The position numbers and the translations under genes were made by a program. From a bacterium (GTDB lineage: Bacteria; Hinthialibacterota; Hinthialibacteria; Hinthialibacterales; Hinthialibacteraceae), in NCBI GenBank assembly GCA_016125385.1, contig WGLV01000076.1, positions 1 through 47,137 on the forward strand: a DNA stretch of 47,137 bases, in the 5' to 3' direction. Below the pieces are notes generated by a model. It saw only the letters and a list, made by a program, of their open reading frames with translations. It searched no databases and had not been told where the DNA came from. This document shows, in pieces, positions 33,338 through 42,681 of this stretch. Position 1 is the first letter of the stretch. The number at the start of each line of letters is the position of its first letter.

Positions 33338-34920
33338 GACTTCGGCGCTCCTTCAAACTCGGCCAGAGGGATGATGCGTTCTCGAAGATAGCGGGTTCCG
33401 TTGAAGATGTGCGGCGGCTGGTAATCGGCCACCAGAGGATTGCGAACGTAATAATTCACGCGATGCCATAAAAACAGCGCGGGAGCCCGCTCAAAAATCA
33501 TCCGGTTAACCCGGCGCAAAATTTCTTCACGCCGGGTTTCGTCAAGTTCATGCCGCGAAGCCTCGATCAGCGCGTCGATTTCATCGTCATGATTGAAGGT
33601 GAAGTTGCTCTGTCCGATCTGCGATGAATGAAACAGAGGATAAAGAAAGTTATCGCCGTCGGGATAATCGGCGTACCATCCACGATAGGCGGCGTCGAAA
33701 TCGCCCTCGCGTAACGCCTGACGATAGGTGGTCCATTCCAGCTGCACAAAGCGCACATCGAGCCCCGCCCGTTTCCAAAGCGCCTGCAACAGCTCCGCGG
33801 TCGCCCGAACGGAGCCTTCCTTGGCGGGGAACAACAATGTGAAGGGACGCGAAGTCAGCCCGGCGTCCTGTAAAACACGCTGCGCCTCACCGGACTCCAT
33901 GCGAATCGGTTCGACGGTTTCTTCCGCGCCAATGATGCCGGGAGGGATGGGGCCGCCGCTGATCGTTCCCGCGCCCTGACGAACGCAAGCCAGCACTTTC
34001 TCGACAGGAACCAGCGAAGCCAGCGCGCGGCGGACCATCGGGTTCGCCAGATCGGGCTTGGAGCAATTGAACAGCATCATGTCGGTATTAAGAAGCGGAA
34101 CCGGGCCGGTATAGGGCGCCCAATCGGGGTGCATGCGCCACCGGGTGATTTCAGCGTCGGGCAGTTCTTCCACCACGCCGATGTTGCCCGTCTCAAACTC
34201 GGCGACGGCGGTGAAGTGATTGGGAATGACGCGGTAGACGAGACGCGGCAGGTTGGGCTTGGGGCCCCAATACGCCTCATTGCGGCGGAAATGAATGTAG
34301 CGGTCGTGCTTCCATTCCTCCATGATCCACGGACCGGAACCCAGTGGATTCTCACCGAAGGGGACGCCCTGACGCTCGCACTCTTCAACCGCCTCGCGCG
34401 GAACCACCGCCGCGATAGGCATGGCCAGCAGGCCGATGAATGGCGCGAACGGTTCTTTGAGTTGGATGCGCAATTCTTGCGGTCCCAATACGTCGATCGA
34501 CTCGATGGGTTCCAGCGCCCAGCGGTTGGCCGCCGCCGTGGCGGGATCGAGCGCGCGGCGCAATGAATACGCCACGTCATCGGCGATCACCGCACGGCCG
34601 TTGCTGAACCGCGCGGCTGGATTGAGATGAAACGTATACGTCTTTCCATCCGGCTCAACAGTCCAGTCGAGAGCGAGATCGGGTTCGACCTTGGCTTCGT
34701 GATTGAAATGAACCAGGTTTGAAAACACCAGCCCCACCATGCGCCCATCGACCACGCCCCATGAGCGCGCCGGGTCGAGTGTGGGTGGGTCCATGATGTC
34801 ATAGATCACCAGGGCGTCGCTCTCGCGCGGCGGGACGAAGAAAAGCCCCGAGCGCCCGCCTGAACACGCCGACGCCGCGAGAAATAACAAACACAAAAGC
34901 GGGCGAAACCATCGCCGCAT
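33334..34920 (-). CDS. peptide-binding lipoprotein, DppA/OppA type (family 5)
   Basis: A 528-residue extracytoplasmic solute-binding protein. The N-terminus RPLLCLLFLAASAC ends in a lipobox-type LAASAC, so it is probably a lipoprotein. Family-5 features are ALVIYDIMDPPTLDPARSW near the mature start, YTFHLNPAARFSNG, LRRALDPATAAANRWALEP, and late NFTFNHDDEIDALIEASR and NRMIFERAPALFLWH. It lies six bases after the M42 peptidase and overlaps the DppB-type gene. Together these deliver peptides to the permease. The exact ligand is not deducible. Confidence 0.92.
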   Translation of the reverse strand: MRRWFRPLLCLLFLAASACSGGRSGLFFVPPRESDALVIYDIMDPPTLDPARSWGVVDGRMVGLVFSNLVHFNHEAKVEPDLALDWTVEPDGKTYTFHLNPAARFSNGRAVIADDVAYSLRRALDPATAAANRWALEPIESIDVLGPQELRIQLKEPFAPFIGLLAMPIAAVVPREAVEECERQGVPFGENPLGSGPWIMEEWKHDRYIHFRRNEAYWGPKPNLPRLVYRVIPNHFTAVAEFETGNIGVVEELPDAEITRWRMHPDWAPYTGPVPLLNTDMMLFNCSKPDLANPMVRRALASLVPVEKVLACVRQGAGTISGGPIPPGIIGAEETVEPIRMESGEAQRVLQDAGLTSRPFTLLFPAKEGSVRATAELLQALWKRAGLDVRFVQLEWTTYRQALREGDFDAAYRGWYADYPDGDNFLYPLFHSSQIGQSNFTFNHDDEIDALIEASRHELDETRREEILRRVNRMIFERAPALFLWHRVNYYVRNPLVADYQPPHIFNGTRYLRERIIPLAEFEGAPKS

Positions 34921-34926
34921 TCAACC

Positions 34927-36006
34927 TTACCCCCTCGGCCGGCGAATCGCCTCGACCGCGCTCGCGTCGGCGGTTTGAATAAACGCCATCGTAAGGCTCA
35001 CCACGTCGTCGATGTCGCCATGATGAACCATCGAACCGAATCCGTGAATATAGCGTGACGGGATGCCGATCACCGCGGACGGCACGCCGGTCTTATGGCG
35101 ATGGGCGGCGCCGGTGTCGTAGCCGCCTTTCAGAAACGTGAAATGATGTTTGATCGAGTTCGCCTCGGCGGCGGCGGCCAGCGCATCACGAAAGCCAAGG
35201 TGAGGGATCATGCTGGTGTCATAGATCAGCAGGCAGGCTCCGCCCCCCAGTTTCGCATCGGATGAGTCGGAATCGCAGGGCGTGTCGCGCCCCAGGCTGA
35301 CATCAAGCGCGATCGCAAGACTGGGGTCGCACATCCACGCCGAAACGCCCGCGCCGCGCAGCCCGACTTCCTCCTGCACGGTAAAGGCGCCGTATACGTC
35401 GCAAGGCGGCGTGATGGATTGCAGTTCCTGAAAGACGCGGATCAGCGCCGCGCAACCGACGCGGTTGTCCCAGTTGCGGGCGAGGTCGATTTTCGGGTTC
35501 GCGGTGGCCTGATATTCGCCCCAGGGCGCGACGGGGTCGCCGAGGCGAACGCCGCATTCCTTCGCGGGGTTGAAATCCTCCGTCACGCCCGCGTCGATCC
35601 ACATATCATCAAGGGAGAGGGTTTTCTTCTTTTCATCTTCGGTCATTTCATGGGGAGGCTTGGCTCCGAAGATGCCGATCAGATCGCCCTTACGCGAACG
35701 GATGCGCACCCGTTGCCCCAAGGCGACCGGCGGGTTCCAGCCGCCCAGCGGCAGTACCCGAATGTATCCGTTTTTGTCGATCGATTTGACCATGAATCCG
35801 CATTCATCGAGGTGAGCGAGCAGCAGCACTTTGACGCTGGAGTCGCGGCCTTTTTTGCGCGCGATCAGTCCGCCCAGGTTGTCGGATTCAATTTCGTCGG
35901 CGGCGTTTTTGAGATAACGGCGCGCGACGCTGGCCGCTTCGCTCTCAAAACCCGACGGGCCGAAGGCGTCGGTGATGTCTTTGTATAACGCGCGATGATC
36001 GTTCAT
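34927..36006 (-). CDS. M42-family metallo-aminopeptidase
   Basis: A 359-residue cytoplasmic di-metal peptidase of the M42 (FrvX/glutamyl aminopeptidase) family. Metal and catalytic residues are seen in LLLAHLDECGFMV, NWDNRVGCAAL, FTVQEEVGLRGAG and IALDVSLG, with a late RYIHGF. GAGGAG is six bases before the ATG, which overlaps the symporter stop. It would split incoming small peptides to amino acids. Its place between the symporter and the binding protein ties uptake and breakdown together. Confidence 0.92.
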   Translation of the reverse strand: MNDHRALYKDITDAFGPSGFESEAASVARRYLKNAADEIESDNLGGLIARKKGRDSSVKVLLLAHLDECGFMVKSIDKNGYIRVLPLGGWNPPVALGQRVRIRSRKGDLIGIFGAKPPHEMTEDEKKKTLSLDDMWIDAGVTEDFNPAKECGVRLGDPVAPWGEYQATANPKIDLARNWDNRVGCAALIRVFQELQSITPPCDVYGAFTVQEEVGLRGAGVSAWMCDPSLAIALDVSLGRDTPCDSDSSDAKLGGGACLLIYDTSMIPHLGFRDALAAAAEANSIKHHFTFLKGGYDTGAAHRHKTGVPSAVIGIPSRYIHGFGSMVHHGDIDDVVSLTMAFIQTADASAVEAIRRPRG

Positions 36007-37448
36007 GACTGACTCCTCATTTCAGGGGGTGATGGTTCTTTCCAGAACAGGTCGATAACGTAAGCCGCCGCGATGGATGAACACGCGCCCGCCGGGACGA
36101 ACCACGTCCAGTAAAACCCGCCCGCTGACAGTGCGATCACCGGAGCCACGCCGATGACCATGCCCGCCACGGCGGCGCGCTGATTCTGAAAACGGGTAAA
36201 TATGCCCAGCAGAAACATCGCCAGCAGACTGCCAAAGGTAAAACTCGGTACGCTGAGCGCGAGATCGAGGATGTTCTTCTCGAACGTACTGGAGACTAGC
36301 GCGATCGTTATCAACACCAGCGTCCAGCCCAGGGTTATGCCGCGCGAGAGACGCACGCGGGCGCGGTCGTCGAGACGTTCGGCCCAGTAAGGCAGGATGA
36401 AGTCGGTCACCGTGGTGGACGAGAGCGAATTGAGCGCCGAGGCCGTACTCGACATGGCGGCCGAAAGCACGGCGGCCAGCACGAACGCGCCCGCCGCGGG
36501 CGACATCTCATGAACGGAGAAGTACGGGAGAATCTCGTGCGCTTCTTTCAAGCCCTCGGGTAAACCGCCATAAAAGACGGAGAACATCACGCCCACAAAC
36601 AGCAGAAACGCAAACAGCGCGAACACGACGAAGCCGCTGGCCACCATCGCGACGCGCGCGCTTCGCAGATCGCGGCAGGAGAGCAGCCGCTGGACGAGAT
36701 CCTGATCGGCGCCGTGAGTGGCGAGGTTAAGGGTAAAGCCGCCCAGCAGGCCGATGAGAAATCCCTTGCCGCTCCAATCCCAATGGAAGATGGTGAACTT
36801 GCCCTGCTCCGCTCCGGCCTGAATGATGGCGGGTAGACCGCCGTCAATGGTGGATGAAAGAAAGGTGAAGATAAACAGGCCGCCGAGTATCATCACGGTG
36901 AACTGCGCGACTTCGGTCCAGATCACCGCTGAGAGCCCGCCCAACGCCGCGTAGAACAGCGAAAAGACGCCCGTCACCCAGATGGCGGTGACGACGTCCC
37001 AGCCCGTCATCGCTTGAATCACCACAGCGGCGGCGAAGTGGCGTACCCCCGCCGCCATCGCGCGGGTGAAGAAGAAGAAATAACCCGACGCCCGCTGAAC
37101 CCGCGCGCCGAAGCGGCGCCCGAGGTACTGGTAAATTGTGACGATTTCATGCTCGAAGAATTTGGGGAGAAAATACGCCGCGATCACGGCGCGAGCGAGA
37201 ATGTACCCCAGAATGATTTGCAGAAACGAAAAATCGCCGCCGGCGTTGAACGTCATGGCGGGCGCGCCGATAAAGGTCACCGCGCTGGTCTCCGTGGCGA
37301 CGATGGCGGCCAGCGCCGCCCAGGCGGGTATGCTGCGGCCCGCGACGAAAAAGTCGGAGACCGAGCGCTGACGGCGCGAAAAATAAACGCCGATGCCGAG
37401 CAAGCCAAACAGGTACGCGGCGAGTATGCAATATCCAGTCAACGTCAT
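36003..37448 (-). CDS. sodium:solute symporter (SSS family)
   Basis: A 481-residue membrane transporter with about 13 hydrophobic segments and the SSS fold. Early SRRQRSVSDFFVAGRSIPAW and IVATETSAVTFIGAPAM are the family's start; ATHGADQDLVQRLLSCRD and AAVLSAAMSSTASALNSLSS (sodium-site Ser residues) follow. It is the first gene of the peptide operon and is coupled by a four-base overlap to the M42 peptidase. Members carry amino acids, sugars, sialic acid or other solutes; uptake of amino acids or a small peptide product is inferred. No clear promoter boxes were found upstream. Confidence 0.92.
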   Translation of the reverse strand: MTLTGYCILAAYLFGLLGIGVYFSRRQRSVSDFFVAGRSIPAWAALAAIVATETSAVTFIGAPAMTFNAGGDFSFLQIILGYILARAVIAAYFLPKFFEHEIVTIYQYLGRRFGARVQRASGYFFFFTRAMAAGVRHFAAAVVIQAMTGWDVVTAIWVTGVFSLFYAALGGLSAVIWTEVAQFTVMILGGLFIFTFLSSTIDGGLPAIIQAGAEQGKFTIFHWDWSGKGFLIGLLGGFTLNLATHGADQDLVQRLLSCRDLRSARVAMVASGFVVFALFAFLLFVGVMFSVFYGGLPEGLKEAHEILPYFSVHEMSPAAGAFVLAAVLSAAMSSTASALNSLSSTTVTDFILPYWAERLDDRARVRLSRGITLGWTLVLITIALVSSTFEKNILDLALSVPSFTFGSLLAMFLLGIFTRFQNQRAAVAGMVIGVAPVIALSAGGFYWTWFVPAGACSSIAAAYVIDLFWKEPSPPEMRSQS

Positions 37449-37575
37449 AACGATCGGGGTTCCATGTTTCCAGACGGATCGATTTCAAACATCCGGAAGT
37501 TTTTTATCAGGATAATGCGAAGCGGCGCATCGGCCAAGCAAAGAACCGCGAAGAATCCAGGCGAAACGTACTTTG

Positions 37576-37585
37576 ACAATATTGT
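37576..37585. promoter_or_regulatory. 10-bp perfect palindrome ACAATATTGT
   Basis: It sits within TTTGACAATATTGTT, upstream of the peptide operon and 128 bp before its first codon. It shares GACAAT with the repeats at 31461 and 31480 before the XRE module. A shared regulator is possible but the motif is short and may occur by chance. Confidence 0.25.
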
Positions 37586-37643
37586 TCCCCCCGGTCCAAT
37601 TCCTTCGCATTCGCCAATCGCTTCGCGTCAATCGGCGCCGTAC

Positions 37644-37671
37644 AAAAAAAGAGGGGCCGGAGCCCCTCTTT
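37644..37671 (-). terminator. intrinsic terminator of the repetitive secreted protein gene
   Basis: GAGGGGC-CGGA-GCCCCTC (37651-37668), flanked by seven A (37644-37650) that become a U tract on the minus strand, follows the gene ending at 37702. Three T on the other side extend the stem with A-T pairs. Confidence 0.85.
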
Positions 37672-37701
37672 CGAAATCGTGTAAGCCGAACGAACGCCGC
37701 G

Positions 37702-39591
37702 TTACTGCATCAACGGCCAATCCATCACGTTGGATGAAGCATCCAGCGTGGGGATGGTGAATGTGTTTGACCACAGTTTGCCGGTTGAGTCGTCGCCGGA
37801 CGCGACTTCGCGAGGCGCCGAGTCAGCCGACCAGCTTCCATCCAACCACGTATTAATCCCATTCATGGCGGTATGGACGGCCGGCGCGACGGGAGTCGTC
37901 GAGTTGGAGGCGAGCCAGCTGGTGAAACCGGATGAGAGTTCATCTTCGTTCCAGTTGGTCATGTCGCCATGTTCGAAGTCGGAGTTATCAAACGCCAACT
38001 GCGCCTTGGACCCCGTCCAGAAATAGAAGTCGTCGACCGCCATCCAGGCCCAGCCGCCCGTCGTGGTGTCTTCCGCATAGACTCGGGCTGACTTCCCCTG
38101 ATGTTCATCGGCGATATAGAAGCGGTATTCAGGATAGTGCCAGACGTCAACTTCGCCGTCTTCTTCCGCGGCCCAGGCCATTCCCTGGTTCTGCAACGGA
38201 TAGATAAAGTCGTTCGAGTCGTCAAACGCGCCGTTGCCATCCACGTCGACTTGCAGCTCGACCGCGTTGCGTTTCGCCGGGTCGACGTCCGTCGCGAATT
38301 GATCGATTCGATTCGCGGCCTGACCGGAGTTGAACGACATGAAGACCGACTCGCCTGCATCGGGGATCGGCTGAATAACGAACACGTCGCTGCGCATTTC
38401 GACGCCGGCCTGGAGTTCGGCGCCAGCGCTATCGCCGAAATCGAACGTTCCGGTTCCGACCCAGACATAACCCGATCGGGTATAACCGCCAGCCGGCTTG
38501 CCAAAGAAAACGAATGTGGATTCCGGATCGAAGTTGCGTCCCGGAAGGGTGATGTGATTCATGGACCAGCCGGGGATTTTGCCCGCCGGATGGTCGGAGG
38601 GAATACGAACCGATTGTCCGTCAAAGCCATCAGGCACGCCGTTTTCGAAGCCCTCTTCAAAACCGCCGTTGCGGATGATGCTGTTGTCAAAGTTCATCCG
38701 GATGCAATCGAAGCTGATCGCTTTTGATTCCGTGAGATCGGCGACGACGAACTGCGCGCGGTTGCCTTCATACCCGGAGGTATTGATCATGGAGACTTCC
38801 AACCCGTCATCCGGCCCTCTGAAGAGAAATCCCGTAAGCGGGATGTCCGTACCAGCGTCGTACTGACCGTTAGGATCCTGAGTGGGGGTTCCCATATCGA
38901 CGTAAACCAGCAAACCGTTTTCGTCATCGCCAAACGCGCCGGGTTTATCGAAGTAAGACGAAGCAGGGCCGCCGAACACGCCGTAGATGAAGCTGGAGAT
39001 TGGCGTCAGCGTGAACACGTTTGATTCGATCTCCGCCGTACCCGCAGCGGTCGTCGAAAGATAGTGCGTACCGTAGGTCGTCGCGGCGAGAGCGTTATCG
39101 GTTTTGATGAGATCGGCGGCGCTCAGGCTGCCCGTGACCGTCCAGCCGGTCAACGCGGGCGTTTCTTCAAAAAAGCCGTTAGGAACGCCGTTGGGAACCA
39201 TTGAACCGTCGGCGAAATTCAGACGGATCGAGTTAATGGCGATGAATCCGGTTGAGCTTTTGTCGACGATCTTGATTTTGGCCTGCTGACCGGCGTATTT
39301 GTCAAGATTGATCACCAGCGTCGCCCAGGCGGACGGATTAACCGAACCCGAGGTTTTCTTATTGGAGAAAGCGAAAAACTTATCCTTGGAAACCCAATAG
39401 TCGTAGACACCGTCAGCGCCCGCATCAATGCCAATGTCGATCGTATCGGGCGACCAGGTGGTGAAGTTGTTCGTCACCACATCGACAATTAGAAACGTGG
39501 GGTTGTTCCCTGTGTTGCTGGTAGCGCTCCAACCCATTGGCGCCATCAGACAGATAGCGAAAACAACAATCCATTTGAAATCCATTCTCAT
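37702..39591 (-). CDS. secreted protein with three related beta-rich modules
   Basis: A 629-residue exported protein of unknown function. ATG 39591 has GGAG eight bases upstream; the signal peptide is WIVVFAICLMAPMGWSA. Three stretches repeat the same theme: a numeric or formatted field, a run about ligand or value, then a sentence-like end of the type N-G-F-E-E (NGFFEETPALTGW near 165, NGGFEEGFENGVPDG near 310, NSDFEHGDMTNWN near 540). Such starts are typical of jelly-roll carbohydrate-binding domains. Acidic loops (DVDGNGAFDDSNDF) resemble calcium-binding dockerin or thrombospondin loops. Near-consensus promoter upstream and terminator downstream make it a single-gene unit. Binding of an extracellular polymer is inferred. 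Confidence 0.8.
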   Translation of the reverse strand: MRMDFKWIVVFAICLMAPMGWSATSNTGNNPTFLIVDVVTNNFTTWSPDTIDIGIDAGADGVYDYWVSKDKFFAFSNKKTSGSVNPSAWATLVINLDKYAGQQAKIKIVDKSSTGFIAINSIRLNFADGSMVPNGVPNGFFEETPALTGWTVTGSLSAADLIKTDNALAATTYGTHYLSTTAAGTAEIESNVFTLTPISSFIYGVFGGPASSYFDKPGAFGDDENGLLVYVDMGTPTQDPNGQYDAGTDIPLTGFLFRGPDDGLEVSMINTSGYEGNRAQFVVADLTESKAISFDCIRMNFDNSIIRNGGFEEGFENGVPDGFDGQSVRIPSDHPAGKIPGWSMNHITLPGRNFDPESTFVFFGKPAGGYTRSGYVWVGTGTFDFGDSAGAELQAGVEMRSDVFVIQPIPDAGESVFMSFNSGQAANRIDQFATDVDPAKRNAVELQVDVDGNGAFDDSNDFIYPLQNQGMAWAAEEDGEVDVWHYPEYRFYIADEHQGKSARVYAEDTTTGGWAWMAVDDFYFWTGSKAQLAFDNSDFEHGDMTNWNEDELSSGFTSWLASNSTTPVAPAVHTAMNGINTWLDGSWSADSAPREVASGDDSTGKLWSNTFTIPTLDASSNVMDWPLMQ

Positions 39592-39674
39592 GCTCACCTC
39601 TCCCTATTCTTTTTGTTGTTTTTTTATTGAATCACATAGATGGAAATAATTTATAACGAGGGAATAATTAAACC

Positions 39675-39703
39675 ATATTATTAATATTTAGTTAGCAAGT
39701 CAA
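39675..39703 (-). promoter_or_regulatory. near-consensus promoter of the repetitive secreted protein gene
   Basis: Minus strand TTGACT (complement of 39698-39703) and TAATAT (complement of 39675-39680) are 17 bases apart, with an AT-rich spacer. Matches are 5/6 and 4/6 or better. The start codon lies about 84 bases downstream. Confidence 0.65.
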
Positions 39704-39788
39704 TTTATTTTCGTTTTTCTTTTGATTTTATGATTAAATCCAGAGTGCGAACCAACGCTTTAACAGCATGCCAGAAGGACCATAAACA

Positions 39789-42584
39789 ATGATAATTCAA
39801 CAAGTTTTGATATTTATATTCGCGATCAGCGCGGGTGATGGCGCCGGATTTCCCACCCAGACAGTGATTGAAGCCATCCAGAATCGGAATCTCGAAAACG
39901 CAGCGACGCTCGTTTCAAATGCGACTACAGAGTTAAACGATACGGACCGGCAATCCATCATCGACATGCTTCAAAAAATGTCGCCACAGGGCGATTGGGT
40001 TCCGCTCCTGACTGAACTGGCGCGAAAAACCGATCGGGATGGACGGTTTTTGTTTTTTCTCGCGCAAGCCAGCTGGCGCGCCGGCGATCTCGACGCGGCG
40101 ATGGAGTTCAGCGGTAAAGCCATGCAAAGCGAACCAAAGAATGAATCGCTGCTGTATCAGTGCGCCGCCATCGCCCGAACCTCAGGGCGATTCGACGAAG
40201 CGCGCCGGCGGATCGGCGTTTTACTGGACCGGTTTCCTGGAAATGCGGACGGCGTCTTCCTGCGAGGCAGCATTCAGCTGGAGGAGGGCGACCTGAAAGG
40301 AGCGAGAGATAGCCTGACTCAGGCGGTGGTCACGAATCCAAGGCACATTCAGGCGCTTTATGAACTGGGCAAGCTGGAGATTCGCGAAGGCAACGACAAG
40401 GAAGCGGTCCGGCGTCTGCATCAGGCGATTCAGGTGTATCCGTTTTTCAGGGAAGCGTACAGCGCGCTTAGAACTCCACTGGGCCGGCTGAAAGAAAAAA
40501 AAGAACTGGATCACGTTCAGGAAATTTTAACCCGGACTCAATCATGGAACCCCGATCAATACGCCCGGCTGAGGCATTCGTTCGACAATCCCTTTTCCAT
40601 CAAGGAAGAGGATCGAGCGGAACTGGCGCGGGAACTCGCACGCGTCGGACGCGACGACCTGTCGAAACAATATCTGGAAGCGCTGCTGAAAAGAGGCCTG
40701 ATGAGCGACCAACTCACGCTGGCGCTGGGGCAGTTGCGCTTCAATCAGCGTGAATATGAAAGCGCGTTGATTCTGCTCAACGGCGTCAAATCGGAGGCGA
40801 TTAAAAATACCAGCGACTATCAGGGGCTGAAGGCATGGTGTCTGCTTTCACTCAAGCGAGTCGATGAATGCCGGGCGATCGTCGAGCAGTACGGAAACAC
40901 ATTTCAGGATTCGCCTCACTTTATCGCGCTGAAAAAAGCTATGGCCGGCCTGCCCGATGCGGCGCAGGAAGCGGAAACCAGCCATCCGGAGACCAACGGC
41001 GCGAATCGCATCCATTTCATCGACAAAACGGAAGAAGCCGGGCTGAGCGGCTTTAAGCACACGCTGGGTCACGCGGACAAACGCTGGATCGTCGACGCGA
41101 TGGGTTCAGGTATCGCGGCGGGCGATTACGATAACGACGGCGATGACGACCTGGTTTTCGTGAATGGACGTCCCGATCTGGACAAACCGGACGCAGCGTA
41201 TCAAAACGCGCTGTTCCGTAACGATGGGGGACGTTTCACCAATGTAAGCGGATCGGCGGGAGTGGGAGACCGGGGATTCGGCATGTGCGCGGTGTGGGGC
41301 GACGCGGATGGCGATGGATGGCTCGACCTGTTTATCGGCAACGTCGGCGCCAATACGTTTTACCACAACAATGGCGATGGAACGTTCAGCGACTGGACGG
41401 AGAAAGCGGCCCTGATGAATGACGGCTACGCGGCGGCGGCCGCCTTCGGCGACGTGGACGGCGACGGCGACCTCGATCTGTTTGTGGGGAACTACGTCGA
41501 CTTCAACGAAACGCGCGACGGCGAGCGCCGCGAAAATTATAACGGTCAGACGGTCATGATGGGGCCGCGCGGCTTTCAGGCCCAACCGGACCTGCTTTAC
41601 ATCAACGACGGCTCGGGCCGGTTTACGGAAAACGCCAAACCGGCAGGCATCAACCAGGACCGGGGCCGAGCAATGGGCGCCGCGCTGGCCGATCTCGATC
41701 TCGACGGCGATCTCGATCTGTACGTCGCCAATGATTCGTCATTCAATCACGTATTAAAAAACGACGGCCACGGCCATTTTGAAGACGTCAGTTTTTTTTC
41801 AGGCGCCGCCGTGGGTGAAAACGGACAGGACGGCGCCAGCATGGGAGTCGCGGTGGGCGACGTGAACAACGACGGCGCGCTCGATCTGATGGTGACCTCT
41901 TACGAACAGGAAACGGATGTATTGTTCATCAATCAGGGGGATGGATCGTTCCGGGACGCCAGCGCGCCGATGGGGCTGGTGCGTTTCACCCGCTGGCTGA
42001 CGACGTGGGGCGTGGGCTTCTGCGACTTCGACGCCGACGGCCGGCAGGATTACTACACCGTCAACGGGCATACGTATCCACAAGTTGAAAATCTGCCGGG
42101 AGACCGGGCGTACAAACAGCGGGCGTCTTTCTACTGGAACGCGGACGGCCGGTTTGAAGATTGCACAAACACCGCGCTTGAAGCGAATATTCGCGCTTTC
42201 GCGGGCCGCGGTTCGGCGTTGATCGATTACGACGGCGACGGCGATATGGACATCGCGGTGAACTGCATCGACGACGCGCCTCTTCTGCTGGAAAACACCT
42301 CCACGCATGGCTCATGGCTTCAAGTAAACCTCGGGGTCAACGCCCGCGCGTATGGCTCACGCATCGTGGCGCGCAGGGGAGACTCCAGCTGGACGCGCGT
42401 TGTGGACGGCGGATCGGGATATCTTTCTCAGAATTCAAGCACGGTTCATTTTGGATTCGGTGGCGTGAATGAGATTGATGAATTCACGATCTACTGGACG
42501 GGCGGCGCTGTGCAGACGGTTACCGCTCCCGCTCTCAATCAGCGCGTGAACGTTCAATTCGCGCCCAGCCATCAAACAAAATGA
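39789..42584 (+). CDS. TPR, FG-GAP and UnbV/ASPIC protein (CRTAC1-like)
   Basis: A 931-residue exported protein. The ATG at 39789 has AAGGA about 11 bases upstream and begins a short signal peptide (IIQQVLIFIFAISAGDGA). Residues about 60-390 are tetratricopeptide repeats (for example WRAGDLDAAMEFSGKAMQSE, VTNPRHIQALYELGKLEIRE). From about 410 an FG-GAP/VCBS beta-propeller follows with repeated calcium loops such as DYDNDGDDDLVFVNG, DVDGDGDLDLFVGN, DLDLDGDLDLYVAN and DYDGDGDMDIAVN. The C-terminal UnbV/ASPIC domain begins near GVNARAYGSRIVA. Known CRTAC1-family proteins bind calcium and ligand surfaces outside the cell; the exact role is unknown. It converges with the octaheme cytochrome gene. 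Confidence 0.9.
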   Translation: MIIQQVLIFIFAISAGDGAGFPTQTVIEAIQNRNLENAATLVSNATTELNDTDRQSIIDMLQKMSPQGDWVPLLTELARKTDRDGRFLFFLAQASWRAGDLDAAMEFSGKAMQSEPKNESLLYQCAAIARTSGRFDEARRRIGVLLDRFPGNADGVFLRGSIQLEEGDLKGARDSLTQAVVTNPRHIQALYELGKLEIREGNDKEAVRRLHQAIQVYPFFREAYSALRTPLGRLKEKKELDHVQEILTRTQSWNPDQYARLRHSFDNPFSIKEEDRAELARELARVGRDDLSKQYLEALLKRGLMSDQLTLALGQLRFNQREYESALILLNGVKSEAIKNTSDYQGLKAWCLLSLKRVDECRAIVEQYGNTFQDSPHFIALKKAMAGLPDAAQEAETSHPETNGANRIHFIDKTEEAGLSGFKHTLGHADKRWIVDAMGSGIAAGDYDNDGDDDLVFVNGRPDLDKPDAAYQNALFRNDGGRFTNVSGSAGVGDRGFGMCAVWGDADGDGWLDLFIGNVGANTFYHNNGDGTFSDWTEKAALMNDGYAAAAAFGDVDGDGDLDLFVGNYVDFNETRDGERRENYNGQTVMMGPRGFQAQPDLLYINDGSGRFTENAKPAGINQDRGRAMGAALADLDLDGDLDLYVANDSSFNHVLKNDGHGHFEDVSFFSGAAVGENGQDGASMGVAVGDVNNDGALDLMVTSYEQETDVLFINQGDGSFRDASAPMGLVRFTRWLTTWGVGFCDFDADGRQDYYTVNGHTYPQVENLPGDRAYKQRASFYWNADGRFEDCTNTALEANIRAFAGRGSALIDYDGDGDMDIAVNCIDDAPLLLENTSTHGSWLQVNLGVNARAYGSRIVARRGDSSWTRVVDGGSGYLSQNSSTVHFGFGGVNEIDEFTIYWTGGAVQTVTAPALNQRVNVQFAPSHQTK

Positions 42585-42593
42585 GCAATGCAA

Positions 42594-42631
42594 GAAAAAT
42601 GGAGCGATCCGACATGCTCGAATCGCTCCAT
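42594..42631 (-). terminator. terminator of the octaheme cytochrome gene
   Basis: ATGGAGCGAT (42599-42608) pairs with ATCGCTCCAT (42622-42631), a 10-bp stem with a 13-base loop. A-rich flank 42595-42599 becomes TTTTT on the minus strand. Its stem core is identical to that of the terminator at 45056-45090. Confidence 0.7.
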
Positions 42632-42640
42632 CACAGGCGG

Positions 42641-42662
42641 CGTGTTCTGAGGTCAGAACACG
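42641..42662. repeat. 22-bp perfect palindrome
   Basis: Arms CGTGTTCTGA (42641-42650) and TCAGAACACG (42653-42662) flank GG, between two convergent genes. There is no T tract on either side, so it is not an intrinsic terminator. It could be a protein-binding or cruciform site; the symmetry is seen, the role is not. Confidence 0.6.
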
Positions 42663-42681
42663 GTGAACACGAGTTTTCGTT

